64,000 bases of DNA, taken from contig NZ_JAOWLC010000014.1 in assembly GCF_025751535.1 (NCBI RefSeq), positions 1 to 64,000 of the forward strand. Reading direction: 5' to 3'. How positions within the stretch are numbered: the first letter of the stretch is position 1; the number at the start of each line of letters is the position of its first letter. Both the position numbers and the translations under genes were made by a program. The notes beneath the pieces are model-generated. The model had not been told where the DNA came from. It searched no databases and was given only the letters and a program-made list of their open reading frames with translations. The stretch comes from Lentibacter sp. XHP0401 (GTDB taxonomy: Bacteria > Pseudomonadota > Alphaproteobacteria > Rhodobacterales > Rhodobacteraceae). Of this stretch, positions 27,592 to 36,844 are shown in pieces.

Positions 27592-27839
27592 ATGGTGTCT
27601 AAGAGCTTTAGTCTATTGATTATTTTGACAATGAGTATTGCCGCTATTTAATCAATTGCTCATGCTGAAAATGCTTACGGTCAGTGCCGTGCAAAATGTG
27701 AACGATCTTTTGCTGGTATGTTTATGATCTTTCAGCTGACGCTGGTGCCTGTGCCGATAGTTGCAACAATGCACATTGGAGTGGCAAAAATAGGGCCTCA
27801 AGAGCTGCAACAACAGTTTCCCTTCGGGAACGCGGCTGA
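27592..27839 (+). pseudogene. Decayed gene for a small exported Cx3C protein
   Basis: The ATG at 27592 begins a signal-peptide-like stretch (MVSKSFSLLIILTMSIAAI) followed by an in-frame TAA, then SIAHAENAYGQCRAKCERSF. After a frame change the sequence continues AGACADSCNNAHWSGKN to a TGA at 27837. The paired Cx3C motifs (CRAKC, CADSC) resemble those of the intact exported protein at 29579-29917. Read together these suggest a broken paralogue. Confidence 0.45.
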
Positions 27840-27939
27840 ATGCCTGCATTCGCGGCGTTGATTTCTACAACGGATAGCCGCCAACTGTTGGGGGCCCCTT
27901 CACTTTCAAAGTTTTGTGCTGATAATCTGGCTTTATAAT

Positions 27940-28377
27940 ATGAATAGTATATTGCGACTGATCTTTTTGACTTCGACAACTATGGTATTGTGCGGTGGGG
28001 TAAACGCCTATTGCATCGACAGTGTTGCTGCTATTCAGGCGAAGGAGAGCAGTCGGAGAGCAAAGAGTGAGATAGCCGATGCCAAGAAGTTGATGGCTGC
28101 GCTTAACGATGTCTCCTACGAGATTGTCGGGGGGAAGACTTGGTGCAACGGCGCGCAACTTGCTGCAGATCTTTACCTCCGCGCTGCCTATCACTACACA
28201 GATGCAGCGCTTGAGTATAAGAAACTCATTCGGATTTGCGGAAATTATGGTGACAGGGGCAATGCCCAAGTGGCTGAAAATAACTGGGAGACTTCCCTAC
28301 ATAACAAACAAGTTATGTGGGACAAGTATGAGTCGATATCTGATTGGCGAGACAGCTACTGTTCGTCATCCGAATGA
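27940..28377 (+). CDS. Exported hypothetical protein (145 aa)
   Basis: The ATG at 27940 starts a signal peptide (MNSILRLIFLTSTTMVLCGG...NAYC). The mature part is helical and charged, with a central AALEYKKLIRICG segment and five cysteines likely to pair in the periplasm. No family recognised. It lies between the decayed Cx3C gene and the IS481 element. Confidence 0.6.
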   Translation: MNSILRLIFLTSTTMVLCGGVNAYCIDSVAAIQAKESSRRAKSEIADAKKLMAALNDVSYEIVGGKTWCNGAQLAADLYLRAAYHYTDAALEYKKLIRICGNYGDRGNAQVAENNWETSLHNKQVMWDKYESISDWRDSYCSSSE

Positions 28378-28463
28378 TAGCTGGAGCGCGGGCGGCTGTT
28401 TCCACCCAAAGACGCTAAACTGGCCAGTTAAAACCGTCTTAACCAAGTCGGCATTGTGTAAGG

Positions 28464-29447
28464 TGCGGCTACTCGTGAGACTTCCCTTTGTTGATTATAG
28501 CTTTTCTCTGAGGGCTTCGTAAGGTGTCTTTCCATTGTGCGCGCCATGCGGTCTGTGAAAGTTATAAAAGCGCTCCCATTCGTCCAGTTTGGCTTCGAGA
28601 TCGACATCATCTTTGTAGTTGAGCAGCTGATAAAATTCTTGCCCGTCGGAACGGTGAGACCGCTCTACCTTGCCGTTGAGCTGGGGCGTGCCGCGTTTGA
28701 TGTAGGCATGGCGGATGCCGAGATCCTCGACGAGCCAGTGGAACTTCGCTTGAAACTCATGGCCGTTATCCGTCCTGATTTCGCGGATGCGGAAGGAGAA
28801 TTTATCGATGACATGGTTGACGAAATCTATGGCGTTGGCTTGAGTGTGTCTTTCGTAAACCTTCAACGCCCGCACACGCGTTGCATCGTCGATAGCCGTA
28901 TATTGAAAGCGGCGCACTTTCTCGCCCTGTTTGCCTTTGAAAGTCAGGAACTTAACATCCATCTGGATGTGATGATCCGGCACCTGCTTCTGATAACGCT
29001 TGGTATGGACTTTGCGAATGCGGGTGCCACGTGGAAGGCGGTTTAGCCAATGCCGGCGCAGGATGCGCGAAACCGTTGCGTCAGATATCCTGATGCCGTG
29101 ATAGCGCTCCAGATACCAAACGATCCGCATGGGACCGAGGTGGTATTTGCGACGAAGATAAGGCACCTTTTCCTCGCGCTCCGGTGGCGTTCTGTTCGCG
29201 TGCCATTTGGGGATGGGCGGCGCATTGATTAGCCCTGCTTCGCCGTGTTCTACATAGGCTTTGCGCTAGCGGAAAAAACTGGCGCGACCGATCCCGAAAT
29301 AGCGGCAGGTTTTGGCAACATGGCCGATCTCTTCGGCGTATCGCAGTATCCGCAACTTGCGTTGTATCTCGCGTTGATCTTTGTTCATGATCATCTCCTT
29401 CTTCCCGGTGCCGGGAGGTTAAAGGGAATGTCTCGCGAGTAACGGCA
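28464..29447 (-). mobile_element. IS481-family element
   Basis: Inverted ends of about 26 bp were found at 28464-28489 (TGCGGCTACTCGTGAGACTT...) and 29421-29447 (minus strand TGCCGTTACTCGCGAGACAT...). The element is about 984 bp with one transposase gene on the minus strand. A degraded piece of a related copy lies at 61963-62098. Confidence 0.85.
28495..29388 (-). pseudogene. tnpA: IS481-family transposase with internal TAG
   Basis: Starts at 29388 after a good AAGGAGATGATC (MNKDQREIQRKLRILRYAEE), reads 40 codons to GRASFFR, meets TAG (29266-29268), and continues in the same frame RKAYVEHGEAGL onward. The family has Trp at that position (TGG), so one G-to-A change is enough. The rest carries the rve integrase core with HIQMDVKFL, EIRTDNGHEF and NGKVERSHRSDGQEF, i.e. 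an intact DDE triad. An internal start at 29166 might give a shortened protein lacking the N-terminal helix-turn-helix region. Confidence 0.88.
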
Positions 29448-29578
29448 TATCTACAGGCTCGACGAATTGTTGCCGTGGAATTGGGCGCCGCGTTGGCCGC
29501 TGCTGAAAACAGTCATGCCGCATAAGCTGCGGTATTAATGAAGCGGTTAAGATGATGTATATAAAAGGCTGGTTGCCT

Positions 29579-29917
29579 TTAACAGGTTGCCTCACACGAG
29601 TTGAGCACATTGATGCAGCTATTTACGCAGCTACGACCAGCATCACCGCTCGGACATGTTTCAGCGCAGTTATAGTAGCTGGTCAGACAGGCGTGTCGAC
29701 AAGTGGAACTCGAAGCCTTGAATATCGTAGCGCAACTCACACCAGTAAGTTTTGGTTCGGTGGGTTCACAAGTAGCTGAGGTTTCCAAGGCTCGTTTCGA
29801 CCAGTGCAAGTCGGAACTGTCGATAGAGCCGTTCGCTTTTGCGGTGTTAGTCAAAGCGACAGAAGCTGCTATGAGAAGTGCGGCGGCTGAGATAATCCTT
29901 AGTGGTCCATTTGCCAT
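29579..29917 (-). CDS. Small exported cysteine-rich protein (112 aa)
   Basis: A signal peptide (IISAAALLIAASVALTNTAKA) is followed by a mature protein with ten cysteines. Eight of them form four Cx3C motifs in the last 40 residues (CRHAC, CAETC, CVNSC, CEATC). Paired Cx3C helices are usually disulfide-linked helical hairpins. Function unknown; adhesion, toxin or metal-binding roles are all possible. A decayed relative lies at 27592-27839 beyond the IS481 element. Confidence 0.65.
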   Translation of the reverse strand: MANGPLRIISAAALLIAASVALTNTAKANGSIDSSDLHWSKRALETSATCEPTEPKLTGVSCATIFKASSSTCRHACLTSYYNCAETCPSGDAGRSCVNSCINVLNSCEATC

Positions 29918-30033
29918 AATCTGCGTCTCCCTAAAGTTTATGCACGAAGCCTATCCCACATCAAAAATCAATCAACCCTCTTTAGGGGCCATTATTCAGG
30001 CTGAACAATACGATTGCAACAGGGAATGAAACG

Positions 30034-30237
30034 ATGAACGAGTTTATGAAAAACGACTGCACCGACCTTCTGGAAATGGTGGTGCGCGAACGACGCCTGG
30101 CGGTTTCTGACCGCGAATGGCAGCACCGGCTGCACGAGTATGGCTATTCCGTCCGCGACACCAAATAGAGGCGTATTCTGACGTCGCTGCTGCGTGGTGC
30201 ATCCATCTGCAGCCTGCCCGCACATCTGGTCCGCTGA
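30034..30237 (+). pseudogene. Small gene (67 codons) interrupted by TAG
   Basis: The ATG at 30034, preceded by AGGGAATGAAACG, reads 44 codons (MNEFMKNDCTDLLEMV...GYSVRDTK) to a TAG at 30166-30168. It continues in frame RRILTSLLRGASICSLPAHL to a TGA at 30235. The coding character on both sides of the stop suggests one 67-residue protein with a nonsense change. If the TAG is the real end, it is a 44-aa basic protein. No family recognised. Confidence 0.5.
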
Positions 30238-31051
30238 ACGCGAAAGCACGCCCAGGCGCGGGAAGTGAAGCTTTTCCGCTGCGTTTTCCGGATGAACTAC
30301 GCTTACGCGCCCTTAGCTGACATTCCCCAGTGGCCTGCTGCTTGACAGTAAGGTCGGTTAAAGATCGCTTAATTTTGTTTACTGGACAAGCTTATTTAGC
30401 CTTGAGCGGTGTCTGCGGTCGTGCAAAGGCTTGAATGTGGGCGGACCAAGCCGCAAATACGCGTCATCCGTGCCCAGCAACGACATTGCCACGTTAACTT
30501 AGATGAGGGACATACGCCGACTGCGCCAGGAATCGGCCTGCTTCGGTTACCATCTATGTTTGCGGTGAGCATTGGTTTGATCGCTCCAGAAAGAAGGGGA
30601 AATCTAACTCTACCAATCTAATGTCGTGATATAAACCGCAGATGTTACGCCGCTCTCTTGCATAATCTTCATCGAGCACCAGGCGCGATAGCGCTTTCGC
30701 CGCGGAAAATTTTGCTTACATGGATTTAGGTTATGTCATGGCTGCCAATGTCTCCTTCTGTGGGCCGCATCGCATCAATTTGGGGCCGCTTTGAGTGTCT
30801 GGTATGGGCCGTTCTCTACGGTCAACACGGGCGGAAACCGGACTTTCGCTGCGGCCTGCACCAATGGCAGGTAACGGGAACATCATTGCCAGTGTTTCAG
30901 CAGACTCAGACCAAAGCCCTTACCTGGCTTCTTCACCGAAAATAATACATGCTCGTGTCAGCTTTAGGTTGAAGGCAGCCACTAAGGCAATGATAGTGAG
31001 AACGGCGCGCATTATCCTTCTTTTCTAGTTTGGCAGAATAGGCTTAGATCA
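30238..31051. other. 814-bp gene-poor stretch with an orphan IS end
   Basis: Several short frames exist but none has a ribosome binding site or protein-like composition. An IS6-like terminal sequence is present at 30484-30509. The last 100 bp are AT-rich and probably hold the promoter of the large NTPase gene, whose start lacks a strong Shine-Dalgarno sequence. Confidence 0.45.
30484..30509. repeat. Orphan IS6-type terminal sequence
   Basis: CATTGCCACGTTAACTTAG plus GAGGG matches the right end of the IS6 element at 26638-27432 (minus strand CATTGTCACGTTAACTTAG, then GAGGG two bases on). There is no transposase beside it, so it is a solo remnant of the same IS type. Confidence 0.6.
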
Positions 31052-34000
31052 ATGGTTTCTTTCCTAGAGATTTCACCGGAACAAATCCAACGCCTAGACG
31101 AGCACTTGCTAGTGGAGCTACTCCGCAGGCTCGCTAAAGCTGAAATGTTGAAGAATGGCATCCCATTGAGGGATGTGAATGTCCCAACGCAAATACACAT
31201 ACCCGACGGAGGCGAAGACGGACGCGTCTCGTGGAGCGGGGGGGTAAACGAGACTGACTACCTGCCCAGTAGGCATACGATTTTTCAATGTAAAAGAGGT
31301 GATCCTGGTCCCGCCGGCTGCATGAAAGAAACTTGGAAAAAGGGAACAGGAACCGCGGACAATCCGGCTGAACTAAACGAAGCACTGGAAGAAGCCTTGG
31401 TTGCAAGTGGATCCTACATCATCGTTACTGGCAGCGCCGTAGTCGGTACCAAAGTTACGGCTCGGGTCAACAAAATCGAAGAAGGCATTAGGGCCGCAGG
31501 CAAAAACCCGGATTTGTTGTCGAGTATTCGGATTTATGACGCCAATAAGCTGTCTGACTGGACATCCACTCACCCGGCAATTGCGTTGTGGCTAAACGGT
31601 ATTTTGCAAGAAGTCGACCTTGGTGGCCTGCAGTCATTTGATCTATGGTCTCAAGATGGCGACATATCGCAGGTGGCGTTCCAGACCAGCGAAGAACCAC
31701 GCTTCCGCCTGACAGGAAACACCGCCCGAGCTTTAAGATCTGAGTTAAGAATCGATCAAGAAACGATCAATTTTGAGCAGCTTCAGGCAGCAATTGAACA
31801 CTTCTTCGCCTCCGGTCAAAATTCCGTTCGTGTTGTTGGTCCGTCAGGTTTTGGTAAGTCACGCGTCGTTCATGAACTATTCTCGAAGCCATATGATGAC
31901 TGCCCAACACTCGATACTTCGTCAGTGATATTTTGCGAATTTGAAGATGTTTCTCAACGTCTTGGCAGCCTTGCCTTGAATTTGGTCTCGAGCGGAGCCG
32001 AAAGCGTCCTGATCGTCGATGATTGTCCTGACAGTTCTCACACCGACTTGTTCAGAAAAGCTCAAAGACAGGGGTCCAGAGTTAAGCTGATCACTTTGAA
32101 CGTAGAAACGCGGTCTCAGGGAGTCCATGGGAACCTTGTCATCGAATTACTGCCCGCTTCAGATGACCTTATTAGCAGGATTGTAGAGGGCAGTCCCTAT
32201 CCTAATGCAAAGAATGACATTGGCTTCATTCGAGACCTAGCTCAAGGTTTTCCCAGAATGGCTCTCGTGGCAGCTGAAGCAGCGGAGAACGGTGACGCAG
32301 CGCTAGTTTCGGTTGATGCATTGGTGGATCGGATTGTCTGGGGGAAAGATAAGGAGGATGCAGAAGCCCTTCGAGCGCTGCAATTTTTAAGCCTATTTAC
32401 ACTTGTTGGAGTGGAAGGAGATAGACAATTTGAACTGGAGCAATTGGCAAGCTTTATGGAAGCATCGGCCAAAGAAGTTTTTCGAAGTTTGGCAGTCTTT
32501 GGTGATCGCGGGATTGTTGGGAGAGTGGGGGACTTTGCAGAAGCGCGCCCACAGCCACTGGCAGTAAGGCTAGCGGTTCAATTGCTTGACACCTCGCCAG
32601 ATGGCGAACTTATCCGGCTATTTGAGAACATCGACACCGACTTGCGTTTCAGATTGCTTGGGAGGTTGAGGTGGCTAAGCTTCGATCATCGTGTTGCTGG
32701 TCTTGCGTTAAGCATTGTCGAAACAGTTATCCCCAATATCGATGCGCTCAACACAGACGAAGGTTCCAAATTCATGGATCGGCTAGTTCATCTGGAACCC
32801 GATCTAGCAATGGCTACGTTTGAGAAATTCCTTTCACACCTGTCAATCGATGAGCTCTTGGCGTTCAGAGACGGTCGCCGCAATACAATTTGGGCGTTAG
32901 AGAAGCTTGTTTTTCGGGATGAGAGTTTTGAGCAGGCGGCCCATCTTTTGCTGAAACTAGCTGCGGCGGAGAACGAAAATTGGGGGAACAATGCTCACGG
33001 TCAATTTGTTGGACTGTTCCAACTGCATCTATCGGGCACTGAGGTTGAACCAGCAAGACGACTAGCGATCTTAGATGCTGGGCTTAAGCATGAAGATGCC
33101 AGAGTAAGGTCGGTTTGTATCGATGCGCTCGGCAAGATGCTGGATACGGGACACTTTTCAAGGTCTGGTGGCAACGAACGGATTGGTGCAGAACCAGCCC
33201 TCCAAGACTGGCAACCCGCAATCTATCAAGATATTTTCGATTTCTATAACGCAGCGATTGATCGACTTACAGATATCGCGTTGGAAGCGAACGTCGAGAC
33301 GTATGAAAGGACTACTTCGCATCTTGGAGGCAAAATTCGTGGATTGCTTTCGTACCCCAATATTTTCAGTAATCTACGAAGCCAAGTAACCAGGGTTATT
33401 GAGAAAAATCCTGCATGGACCAAGCCAATCAAGTCTATAAACCAATGGTTTTTCTTCGACAGCAAAGAAGCTCCGACGGACTATGTCACTCAAGTGCGTG
33501 ACTGGTATGACGAGTTGTTTCCAAGCTCCAAAGTGGACCAGCTGTTGCTTTTGTCCGAAGGGTGGCCCGGCGACTTCCACGATATTGGTGTCCCGTATGA
33601 CCCCGAGACCGACACAGACCATGAGTATGCAATAAATTGCATTCGCGAGATTGTCTCCACTCTTTCAAGAGATGCGAAAGACAACTCAGAGTTAGTTAGC
33701 AAGATTGCCCGTGGTGAATTCAACAGCGCTTGGGCGCTTGGACATGCGCTGGCCAGTCATGTTGAGGATCCCGAAGCATTGATAGGTTTGGCTTGTGAGG
33801 CGCTTCACCCCCTAACAGAAACGGTAATATGCCTAAAAACATTTTGTGGCATGATATCTGGGGGCTTTAGTAGATCTCGCGATGTCGGAATGGCCTGCTT
33901 GGAGATTTCTTTGAACGCGCCTGAACTAGACGGTCACGCAATTTCGTTGATTTCAGCGGCTCAAATGGATTCTGAAATTGCATCACGCGTTGCCCAGTTA

Positions 34001-34942
34001 GTTACGGATGGTCTGTGCGATCCACGACATGCTGCGACGCTGAGTTGCGGCCGCGGCTTTGATGATCATGACTTCGCCACTATCCTGCCTCTCGCAGATG
34101 CAATCAAACAAACTGGACCGCAGGGAATATGGTCCGCCTTGGACTTGGTTTTTATGTACAGATACGGACAGCCCGAAAGCTTTGTTGAAAAAGCATCTTA
34201 TGTGAAGGAGCTTTGCTCTCATCCCAACATTTTCTCCGTTGAGGCCATCGGGGTAATGGACGCCCATCATTGGGAAACAAGCATTGAAAAACTCTTTAGT
34301 TCGGATCAGGTGGACGACGCATTCGTGGAAGCCCTTTGTGATCGCTCGCTGGAACTGGCAACCAAAGCGGAACATGACGTTCAGCTGGAAATGGATGATG
34401 CAGCGTGCAAGGTTTTATTACTCGCTGTGCAGTACGATCCCGCCTTGGTGTGGAACAGAGTGCTGGTAGCATTTGACAATGCCGATGCCCTAACAGAATG
34501 GCGCTTACATAACCTACTAAAAGGTTCGGATCGAACGCCCGGTCAAGCTGGAATTTTGAATGATCTCCCCGAGGAAATTTATCTGAATTGGATAAGTGAG
34601 AAACCCAACGAGCGGATTGAATTCGTGCTTGAATGGGTCGAGTTGGTCGAAAAAGGAGACGAGAGCAGTCTCTTTTGGACTGCCCAGTTTATTTCGTTGA
34701 TCGAAACCTATGCATCCAACGTTTCTCAGCTTGGAGGAATATATAGCAGATTGCTTTCCGGTGTAAGTTGGGGTCCGTTTTCTTCTCGATTAAAACCCCT
34801 AGCTCCGCTTTTTGAGAGCCTTAGGAACAGCCAAAATCCAATAGTTAGAAAATGGGCCAACGACTGCGTCCGGAGCCTAACCACAAGTATTGTGCAAGAA
34901 GAAAGACGGGAAGCAAATCGGGAAGCAGAGCTACGAGGATAG
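31052..34942 (+). CDS. Large NTPase with N-terminal nuclease-like domain (candidate STAND-type defence protein)
   Basis: 1296 aa. The N-terminus has IPDGGEDGRVSW (50-61) and TIFQCKRGD (76-84), a D...QxK arrangement like Mrr/PD-(D/E)xK nucleases. A P-loop NTPase follows: Walker A GPSGFGKS (263-270), then a Walker-B-like VLIVDD (319-324). The remaining 900 residues are helical with HEAT/TPR-like character (ARRLAILDAGLKHEDARVRS). Nuclease-NTPase-helical sensor is the layout of Avs/STAND anti-phage proteins, which cleave nucleic acid upon sensing a phage protein. The gene is alone, intact and visibly less GC-rich than its neighbours, consistent with transfer. No family name is certain. Confidence 0.7.
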   Translation: MVSFLEISPEQIQRLDEHLLVELLRRLAKAEMLKNGIPLRDVNVPTQIHIPDGGEDGRVSWSGGVNETDYLPSRHTIFQCKRGDPGPAGCMKETWKKGTGTADNPAELNEALEEALVASGSYIIVTGSAVVGTKVTARVNKIEEGIRAAGKNPDLLSSIRIYDANKLSDWTSTHPAIALWLNGILQEVDLGGLQSFDLWSQDGDISQVAFQTSEEPRFRLTGNTARALRSELRIDQETINFEQLQAAIEHFFASGQNSVRVVGPSGFGKSRVVHELFSKPYDDCPTLDTSSVIFCEFEDVSQRLGSLALNLVSSGAESVLIVDDCPDSSHTDLFRKAQRQGSRVKLITLNVETRSQGVHGNLVIELLPASDDLISRIVEGSPYPNAKNDIGFIRDLAQGFPRMALVAAEAAENGDAALVSVDALVDRIVWGKDKEDAEALRALQFLSLFTLVGVEGDRQFELEQLASFMEASAKEVFRSLAVFGDRGIVGRVGDFAEARPQPLAVRLAVQLLDTSPDGELIRLFENIDTDLRFRLLGRLRWLSFDHRVAGLALSIVETVIPNIDALNTDEGSKFMDRLVHLEPDLAMATFEKFLSHLSIDELLAFRDGRRNTIWALEKLVFRDESFEQAAHLLLKLAAAENENWGNNAHGQFVGLFQLHLSGTEVEPARRLAILDAGLKHEDARVRSVCIDALGKMLDTGHFSRSGGNERIGAEPALQDWQPAIYQDIFDFYNAAIDRLTDIALEANVETYERTTSHLGGKIRGLLSYPNIFSNLRSQVTRVIEKNPAWTKPIKSINQWFFFDSKEAPTDYVTQVRDWYDELFPSSKVDQLLLLSEGWPGDFHDIGVPYDPETDTDHEYAINCIREIVSTLSRDAKDNSELVSKIARGEFNSAWALGHALASHVEDPEALIGLACEALHPLTETVICLKTFCGMISGGFSRSRDVGMACLEISLNAPELDGHAISLISAAQMDSEIASRVAQLVTDGLCDPRHAATLSCGRGFDDHDFATILPLADAIKQTGPQGIWSALDLVFMYRYGQPESFVEKASYVKELCSHPNIFSVEAIGVMDAHHWETSIEKLFSSDQVDDAFVEALCDRSLELATKAEHDVQLEMDDAACKVLLLAVQYDPALVWNRVLVAFDNADALTEWRLHNLLKGSDRTPGQAGILNDLPEEIYLNWISEKPNERIEFVLEWVELVEKGDESSLFWTAQFISLIETYASNVSQLGGIYSRLLSGVSWGPFSSRLKPLAPLFESLRNSQNPIVRKWANDCVRSLTTSIVQEERREANREAELRG

Positions 34943-35023
34943 CATTCCTTAAATATATCATGTCTGCTTTTGAAACCGAAGCGGCTACACACCCTTTGGT
35001 GTTTGAATGGCAGCTTTGGGCCG

Positions 35024-35614
35024 TTAATCGCCGCCAATTATGGTTAAGCCTAGTAAACGCCAACCCTGCATGCCGCCGCGATAATAGAAAATGCGGTTCG
35101 CGGGGTAGCCAGCCTTGATCATGTTCCGGATCGCGGTGGGCGACTGGCCGCACCAGACACCGTTGCAGAATAGCGCTACGGGCTTTGCCTCCGCACAGTC
35201 CCAGCCGTCGAAATCGGGCTCACAACCCAGTTGTGCAAGTTCGTCCACGACATAGTTGTAAGGAATATTAATTGCACCAGGTATCGTGCCGCCCGCGAAC
35301 CAGTCACGGGTGCGGCTGTCCACTACCACGGCCTCGGGGTCCAGTAGCATCTCTATTAGTTCCAGTTCGCCGATCGTGGTCACCCCTTCCGCAGGGCTGT
35401 GCGGTTGGATGCAAAAGTCGGGACAGGGCCGCGATGTAAGCGCCCATTCGCCGTCTATCTGATTTTTGGTGTCTTGAACCCTGTTGATCTCCACCATACC
35501 GTTATCTGTATGCACGGTGACTGATGGGATGTCTTTGGTAATGCCCACCTGATTTTCAGCCATCGCTGTCCCTGTGAAGAGTATCAGGGAGATTATCCAC
35601 GCGAGAGTTTTCAT
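35024..35614 (-). CDS. Exported rhodanese-like sulfurtransferase
   Basis: 196 aa with a signal peptide (WIISLILFTGTAMAEN). Residues about 75-190 are a rhodanese domain: EAVVVDSRTRDWFAGGTIPG and GAINIPYNYV, the active-site loop ALFCNGVWCGQSPTAI with a cysteine at the catalytic position, and the terminal YYRGGMQGWRLLGL. It would transfer sulfur or reduce persulfides in the periplasm. It is monocistronic, between the NTPase gene (convergent, 81 bp away) and an IS6 copy. Confidence 0.85.
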   Translation of the reverse strand: MKTLAWIISLILFTGTAMAENQVGITKDIPSVTVHTDNGMVEINRVQDTKNQIDGEWALTSRPCPDFCIQPHSPAEGVTTIGELELIEMLLDPEAVVVDSRTRDWFAGGTIPGAINIPYNYVVDELAQLGCEPDFDGWDCAEAKPVALFCNGVWCGQSPTAIRNMIKAGYPANRIFYYRGGMQGWRLLGLTIIGGD

Positions 35615-35740
35615 AACTTGGTTCTCCAGATTGCATCTTTAATCTAAGGAAAAGCTTAGGCGTTGAATGTTCCTCCGTCACTTCAATTCACCTTTTCCCA
35701 AGTCGACACCCCCTTACGGGTAAGGCTTTCGTCTCCCTGA

Positions 35741-36598
35741 GGGCGTTGTCAAACTAAGGCGAACCGGTCTCAGCTACGGCAATAGCACTGCCCAATATGT
35801 TGCGCAAAGACCGCGCCACTCGTTAAGAGCGGCATCTCGATTGAGTTTGAAATTGTCGCGAGAGTAAAGATGTCGTTCCTTGTTGAAGTGGTTGCTAATT
35901 GAGGACTGCACGGCAACGAATTTCTGTAGAGAACGCATCTGCCTGAAGCGCAGCATAGCGCGTTCTCGTCGTCGAAATGGCAGATGGGAGTTTTCGGCCC
36001 GGTTGTTTTGCCGGTGCAACGTTTCCTGCTTTGAAACGTTGCCAATGACTTTCATTGCGGCGCCGTAAGACGGCAATTTGACCGTTACGATGATCTCTGG
36101 TGGGCCGTAACGCTTCATTGATTTTCTTAGGAATTTCAACGCCGCTTTACGATCACGGCGTATTGTGACGAATCTTTCCAAGATTTCCCCTTCCTGATCT
36201 ACTGCCCGCCAAAGATAATGCGTCTCGCCGTTTATCTTCACGAACACCCTCTCAGGCATGAAAGCATGCCTTGCCGGGCAGTGCCATCGTCCAAGTGCCA
36301 TTGCCAATTCGAATAGGCGCGCATCTGACTGACCCTTTTCTTGCGGATCTCTGCGGCAAACAACGGGCCAAATCTGCTCCACCAATACCGAACCGTTTCG
36401 TGGCTGATGTTGATACCACGTTCATGCAAAAGATCCTCCACATTACGAAGCGAAAGCGGGAAACGAACGTACATCATCACTGCTAAACGGATGATCTCTG
36501 GGCTCGTCTTGAAGTAGCGGAAAGGGCTGTGTTTGGTCATACCGCAACGCTAATTCCTCGCCCTGCCCGCCTCAACAAGTTTTCTTCTGACAGTGCCC
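35741..36598 (-). mobile_element. IS6-family element, inactive
   Basis: Ends GGGCGTTGTCAAA (35741 onward) and minus-strand GGGCACTGTCAGA (from 36598) are imperfect inverted repeats about 858 bp apart. No target duplication was seen. It interrupts the integrase gene of an IS91-type unit at its right edge. The transposase has three lesions. Confidence 0.75.
35774..36540 (-). pseudogene. tnpA: IS6-family transposase, frameshifted and catalytically dead
   Basis: The N-terminal half reads from 36540 (MTKHSPFRYFKTSPEIIRLA) to QWHLDD, then an inserted segment of about 36 bp containing the palindrome GGCATG-CTTT-CATGCC shifts the frame. The C-terminal half continues as VFVKINGETHYLWRAVDQEG. The second catalytic aspartate is replaced by valine (EIIVTVKLPSYGAAM, normally VTDK). 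The glutamate region (NNRAENSHLPFRRRER) remains. It cannot make an active enzyme even if the frame were restored. Confidence 0.88.
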
Positions 36599-36832
36599 AT
36601 GGCAGGGATCAATAAACCGGCGACCCTGCACACATTGCGACACAGCTTTGCCACGCATCTTCTGGAGGCGAACACGGACGTGCGGGTGATCCAGGTGTTG
36701 CTGGGGCATGCCAAGCTGACGACCACGGCGCGCTACACCCATGTGACCACCAAAACGATCCGCGGCACGGTCAGTCCCTTTGAGCAGATGAAACTATTGC
36801 AGGATGAGACCCTGCGACGAGGGTTGGAGTAG
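36599..36832 (+). pseudogene. 5'-truncated tyrosine recombinase of an IS91-type unit
   Basis: The last 78 or so residues of a phage-type integrase: [31 protein letters not shown], with the conserved His, Arg, His and Tyr. The N-terminal two thirds are missing because the IS6 element ends immediately upstream. Such recombinases commonly precede IS91 transposase genes, and the transposase starts 12 bp after this stop. Confidence 0.8.
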
Positions 36833-36844
36833 TGATCATGGCCG

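Noticed and set aside
30733-31028. Two short overlapping frames before the NTPase gene
   Set aside because: No binding site, no homologous pattern and atypical composition.
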